The position numbers and the translations under genes were made by a program. The notes below the pieces were generated by a model. The model ran no database searches. It worked only from the letters and a program-made list of their open reading frames with translations, and was not told the DNA's origin. This document shows positions 61,047-64,000 of a DNA stretch of 64,000 nucleotides, one piece after another. Origin of the DNA: an uncultured Alphaproteobacteria bacterium (lineage in GTDB: Bacteria > Pseudomonadota > Alphaproteobacteria > Micropepsales > Micropepsaceae); assembly GCA_902826695.1 (NCBI GenBank), contig CADEFU010000002.1, positions 480,267 to 544,266 on the forward strand, in the 5' to 3' direction. Positions within the stretch are counted from its first letter, which is position 1. Each line of letters begins with the position of its first letter.

Positions 61047-61811
61047 TCAATCCGGCCAGAGAACGCGGCCGGATTTGATCTCGCCCATGAACCAGTCGTG
61101 GTAACCGCGGGCGAGTAGCCACTCGATGCGGTCGCCGCGCCAGAAGATTTTCTCGCGCTCGAAGCTCGTGTTCGTGGGGATCGACCGCATAAACTCGGCG
61201 GTGCGCTTGGCGTCGTCCATGCAAACGGTCTCCCTTCGCATCGCTTGAAACCAGGCGGCGAGGCGCGGGAATCTCTGGACATCCATCGTGAAGCCGAGAG
61301 GACGTAGTGCCGCGAGGTGCGGCCAGTATGTGAACTCGGCGATCGTCAGATGGCCGAAGGGGAGAGGGCTGGCAAAGCGGCTCAGCGCTTCCTCGATCCG
61401 CGCAAAGCATTTGTCGAGGTCGCGCTGGCCGGCCTCCTTCAAACCCGGCGGCGGATCGTCTTTGCGATCGGCCCAGGTCCAAATCGAGCAGTCGAGTAAT
61501 ATCGCGTCGATGCGCACGTCGGCGAGGCGTTCGAGCGCGCGGGCTTCGACGCGTGCCTTCAGGTCGGCAGGATAGATAGGGCGCTGCGGGTATTTGTGCT
61601 CGAGGTAATCGACGATGTCGCTTGAGTTTGCGACCGTGATGTCGCCGTCGACGAGCACCGGGACCTCTGCGCGCGGGTTCACTGCGATCAAACGTTCGCG
61701 ATTGGCATGGGCCAGTCCGTCTATCGTCTCGTGAGGGAGGCCCTTGTACGCCAAGGCCATCGCGACTTTTCGCGCGAAAGGGGAAAAGCCGTTCGTGAAA
61801 AAGGTGAGCAT
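61047..61811 (-). CDS. Glutathione S-transferase family protein
   Basis: A 254-residue GST-like protein. The N-terminal thioredoxin-like domain starts 'LTFFTNGFSPFARKVAMALAYKGLP' with a Ser in the active-site position, and 'VNPRAEVPVLVDGDITVANSSDIVDYLEHKYP' supplies the cis-Pro and glutathione contacts. A longer C-terminal helical domain follows ('IDAILLDCSIWTWADRKDDPPPGLKEAG'). It is larger than the GST at 54781. The ATG at 61811 is supported; the substrate is unknown. Confidence 0.9.
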   Translation of the reverse strand: MLTFFTNGFSPFARKVAMALAYKGLPHETIDGLAHANRERLIAVNPRAEVPVLVDGDITVANSSDIVDYLEHKYPQRPIYPADLKARVEARALERLADVRIDAILLDCSIWTWADRKDDPPPGLKEAGQRDLDKCFARIEEALSRFASPLPFGHLTIAEFTYWPHLAALRPLGFTMDVQRFPRLAAWFQAMRRETVCMDDAKRTAEFMRSIPTNTSFEREKIFWRGDRIEWLLARGYHDWFMGEIKSGRVLWPD

Positions 61812-61902
61812 GGGTCCTCGCTTTGGGAAGTTTACCATCGCCATCTGTCGGCGACTGTTGCGCGAATTCATCGTAAGATGGCCCGCGATCGAGGGTGGGG
61901 CA

Positions 61903-62649
61903 ATGAGGGTGCTCGTTCGGTCTTTGACAATTTTGAGTGCGGCCGTGTTTGGCGCTACGGCCGCTTGGGCCGAGCCGTTGCAGCTGACGGCCGTTGGTTC
62001 TTGTCCAAAGACGATGGCGGCTTGTGTTGAGATGCGCATGCATTGGGATGCAGCGCGGACCGACAAGCCAACGCGCAACGCGAAGGGCTTGCTCGCGGTG
62101 CGTGGAAGGCTCGAGAACGGTGAGGCGGAGGCCTATCTGCTGGCGTTGCCCGGTGCAGAGGGCGGACTCGACTTCGGCGATGTGGCGTATCTCGGCCGAT
62201 CGCATGATGGGCGGCCGACGATTCTGACGAACCGGGGAAAGTTCGCGATCGGTACGCGCGGCGTGCAAGTGGGCCGCGGGAGCGCGGTTATCATCGTCAA
62301 CACCCGCGCGAAGACAGTGAAGCGCGAATATCTTGGCGGGCTCGCCGGGGCCACGTTTGTCGTCGCAGGTGTCGATCGTATCGGTGTGATGACCCGCAGT
62401 GGGACCTGCTTGGCGCCGCCGACGATGCGGCCCGGTCCGCTGAAGCCGGTGCAGGTTTGCGGGAGCGTGTCGCGGATACCGCTTGCGGGATTCAGCGAGC
62501 GGGTTGCGGGGGCGATTGCGCCTGCTCCCGATGTCGATCTGGCGCTGATCCGCAAGCTGTTGCCGCAGACGGAAGAACTCGACGACGAGACGCTGCGCCT
62601 AAAGATCGGGCGCATCGACAAGCACACGGTTGTCGTCACGCCTTGGTAG
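61903..62649 (+). CDS. Exported protein of unknown function
   Basis: A 248-residue protein with a signal peptide ('VRSLTILSAAVFGATAAWAEP', cleavage after AWA). The mature part contains 'VGSCPKTMAACVEMRMHWDAARTD' with a Cys pair, then strand-rich stretches 'AEAYLLALPGAEGGLDFGDVAYLGRSHDG' and 'GRGSAVIIVNTRAKTVKREYLGGLAGATFVVAGVDRIGVM'. No family is recognised. The ATG at 61903 sits directly after GAGGGTGGGG, so a longer frame starting earlier, which overlaps the GST gene, is not used. Confidence 0.68.
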   Translation: MRVLVRSLTILSAAVFGATAAWAEPLQLTAVGSCPKTMAACVEMRMHWDAARTDKPTRNAKGLLAVRGRLENGEAEAYLLALPGAEGGLDFGDVAYLGRSHDGRPTILTNRGKFAIGTRGVQVGRGSAVIIVNTRAKTVKREYLGGLAGATFVVAGVDRIGVMTRSGTCLAPPTMRPGPLKPVQVCGSVSRIPLAGFSERVAGAIAPAPDVDLALIRKLLPQTEELDDETLRLKIGRIDKHTVVVTPW

Positions 62650-62652
62650 GCG

Positions 62653-63195
62653 TCAGCGGCTGATGTCGAACTCCACGCGGAAGAAGCGGTTCGTGCGGCG
62701 CAGTTCGTAGGCGAAATGCTTGCCGGGTGCGGCCTCGACCGCCCAGACGTTCGTGACCGAGCGTTCGAGTTTGTTCGCGAGGAACATCTGTTTCGAGAAG
62801 TCGTCGACGGGGAATTCTTGGCGCGTCTCGGTGCCTGCTGTCGCCGTGTCGCCGCCGTAGCGGGAGACCTTGTCTTCGCTGCCGTCGTCGTGGCGGTGGA
62901 CGTGTTTGAGACGCACGCCAGTGGCGGTGCGCGTGATCACCCAGGTGCGCGAGCGGTTGTCGCCGACCGCGAACGGGATTTGCACTTCGTTGCCGTTGCA
63001 GGCGACGGGGCCCATGACCAGCTTCTTGCCGGCGAAGTCCGCGTCGGCTGGATCAGTTGTGACGAGGCGGCCCTCGTGTGTCTGGTCGCAGAGCCGGTTC
63101 AAGTTCGCCATGAAGGCGTCGGCGGGTTCGGTTGGTGGTGTCGTTGCGCAAGCGGCGAGTGTCGTGGCGGTGAACAGAAGCAGTGTGCGGTACAT
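62653..63195 (-). CDS. Predicted lipoprotein
   Basis: A 180-residue protein. The N-terminus 'MYRTLLLFTATTLAACATT' contains a lipobox with Cys16, so it should be a lipid-anchored envelope protein. The mature part has two further Cys ('LNRLCDQTHEG', 'VACNGNEVQIPF'), followed by 'TWVITRTATGVRLKHVHRHDDGSEDKVSRYGGDT' and a final 'RRTNRFFRVEFDISR'. I do not recognise a family. The ATG at 63195 has GAGGG upstream; the in-frame extension to 63453 is a Lys/Ala-rich shadow of uvrB and is not used. Confidence 0.7.
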   Translation of the reverse strand: MYRTLLLFTATTLAACATTPPTEPADAFMANLNRLCDQTHEGRLVTTDPADADFAGKKLVMGPVACNGNEVQIPFAVGDNRSRTWVITRTATGVRLKHVHRHDDGSEDKVSRYGGDTATAGTETRQEFPVDDFSKQMFLANKLERSVTNVWAVEAAPGKHFAYELRRTNRFFRVEFDISR

Positions 63196-63271
63196 GGGTG
63201 CCCTCTTGTTCGTTCCGGCGTAGCAGACGTGCGCGCAGACGGATACAGATTCTTCCCGTCGCGTGCCGGCG

Positions 63272-64000
<729 letters not shown>

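Overview
The window is chromosomal DNA from an alphaproteobacterium with high G+C content and very tight gene packing. It carries separate petA, petB and petC genes for the cytochrome bc1 complex, the alphaproteobacterial petP/petR regulator pair, an lgt-midA-pgeF cluster, a prs-rplY-pth-ychF cluster, a UrcA-like exported protein and many 4-bp stop/start overlaps. A Caulobacterales, Hyphomonadales or Micropepsales relative would fit, but the order cannot be settled from this sequence. I see no insertion sequence, prophage, CRISPR array, rRNA or tRNA. Most of the window is core genome with some accessory enzyme genes.

Region by region. 1-9.1 kb: the start of an amidase gene, a coupled SDR/iron-alcohol dehydrogenase pair, a DUF1003 protein, an acetyltransferase, an exported protein with an internal duplication, a second SDR, MarC, an HSL-type hydrolase and a frameshifted CYTH gene. 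9.2-16 kb: a four-gene minus-strand operon of MoxR ATPase, DUF58 protein, BatA/DUF4159 membrane protein and a von Willebrand/GATase-like membrane protein. 16.2-19.6 kb: DUF1285 protein, CoA-type Nudix hydrolase, CCA-adding enzyme and a PP2C-like phosphatase. 19.6-24.4 kb: hemF and trmL face petABC across a control region with an FNR/FixK-type box.

24.5-32.2 kb: a ten-gene plus-strand array. mtnP, apt, mtnA and a FucA-type aldolase form a methylthioadenosine salvage route of the DHAP-shunt type. They are followed by a pteridine reductase and dihydroneopterin aldolase, then uvrC, pgsA, moaD and moaE. 32.2-37 kb: ilvE diverges from petP-petR-histidine kinase-cytochrome P450. 37-39.4 kb: ybjN, proC, a TetR regulator and a phasin-like gene. 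39.9-48.3 kb: lgt, midA, pgeF and a lipoprotein gene, then prs, rplY, pth, ychF and a DUF3667 protein. A candidate structured RNA with a clear terminator follows at 48.3-48.46 kb.

48.5-64 kb: aquaporin, a repeat-rich exported protein, a secreted beta-propeller protein, an ACE-like M2 dipeptidase lipoprotein, two glutathione transferase-like proteins, a Sel1/prolyl-hydroxylase fusion, DoxX, several small or unrecognised proteins, an outer-membrane beta-barrel protein, and the 3' part of uvrB at the right edge.

The most informative points are the DHAP-shunt gene set with its conserved aldolase residues, the FNR-type box between oxygen-dependent heme synthesis and the bc1 complex, the P450 coupled to the PetPR/kinase operon, the MoxR operon in which one von Willebrand metal site is kept and the other lost, the frameshifted CYTH gene, and the hairpin-rich RNA candidate near 48.4 kb. 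None of these is clearly a wholly new system.
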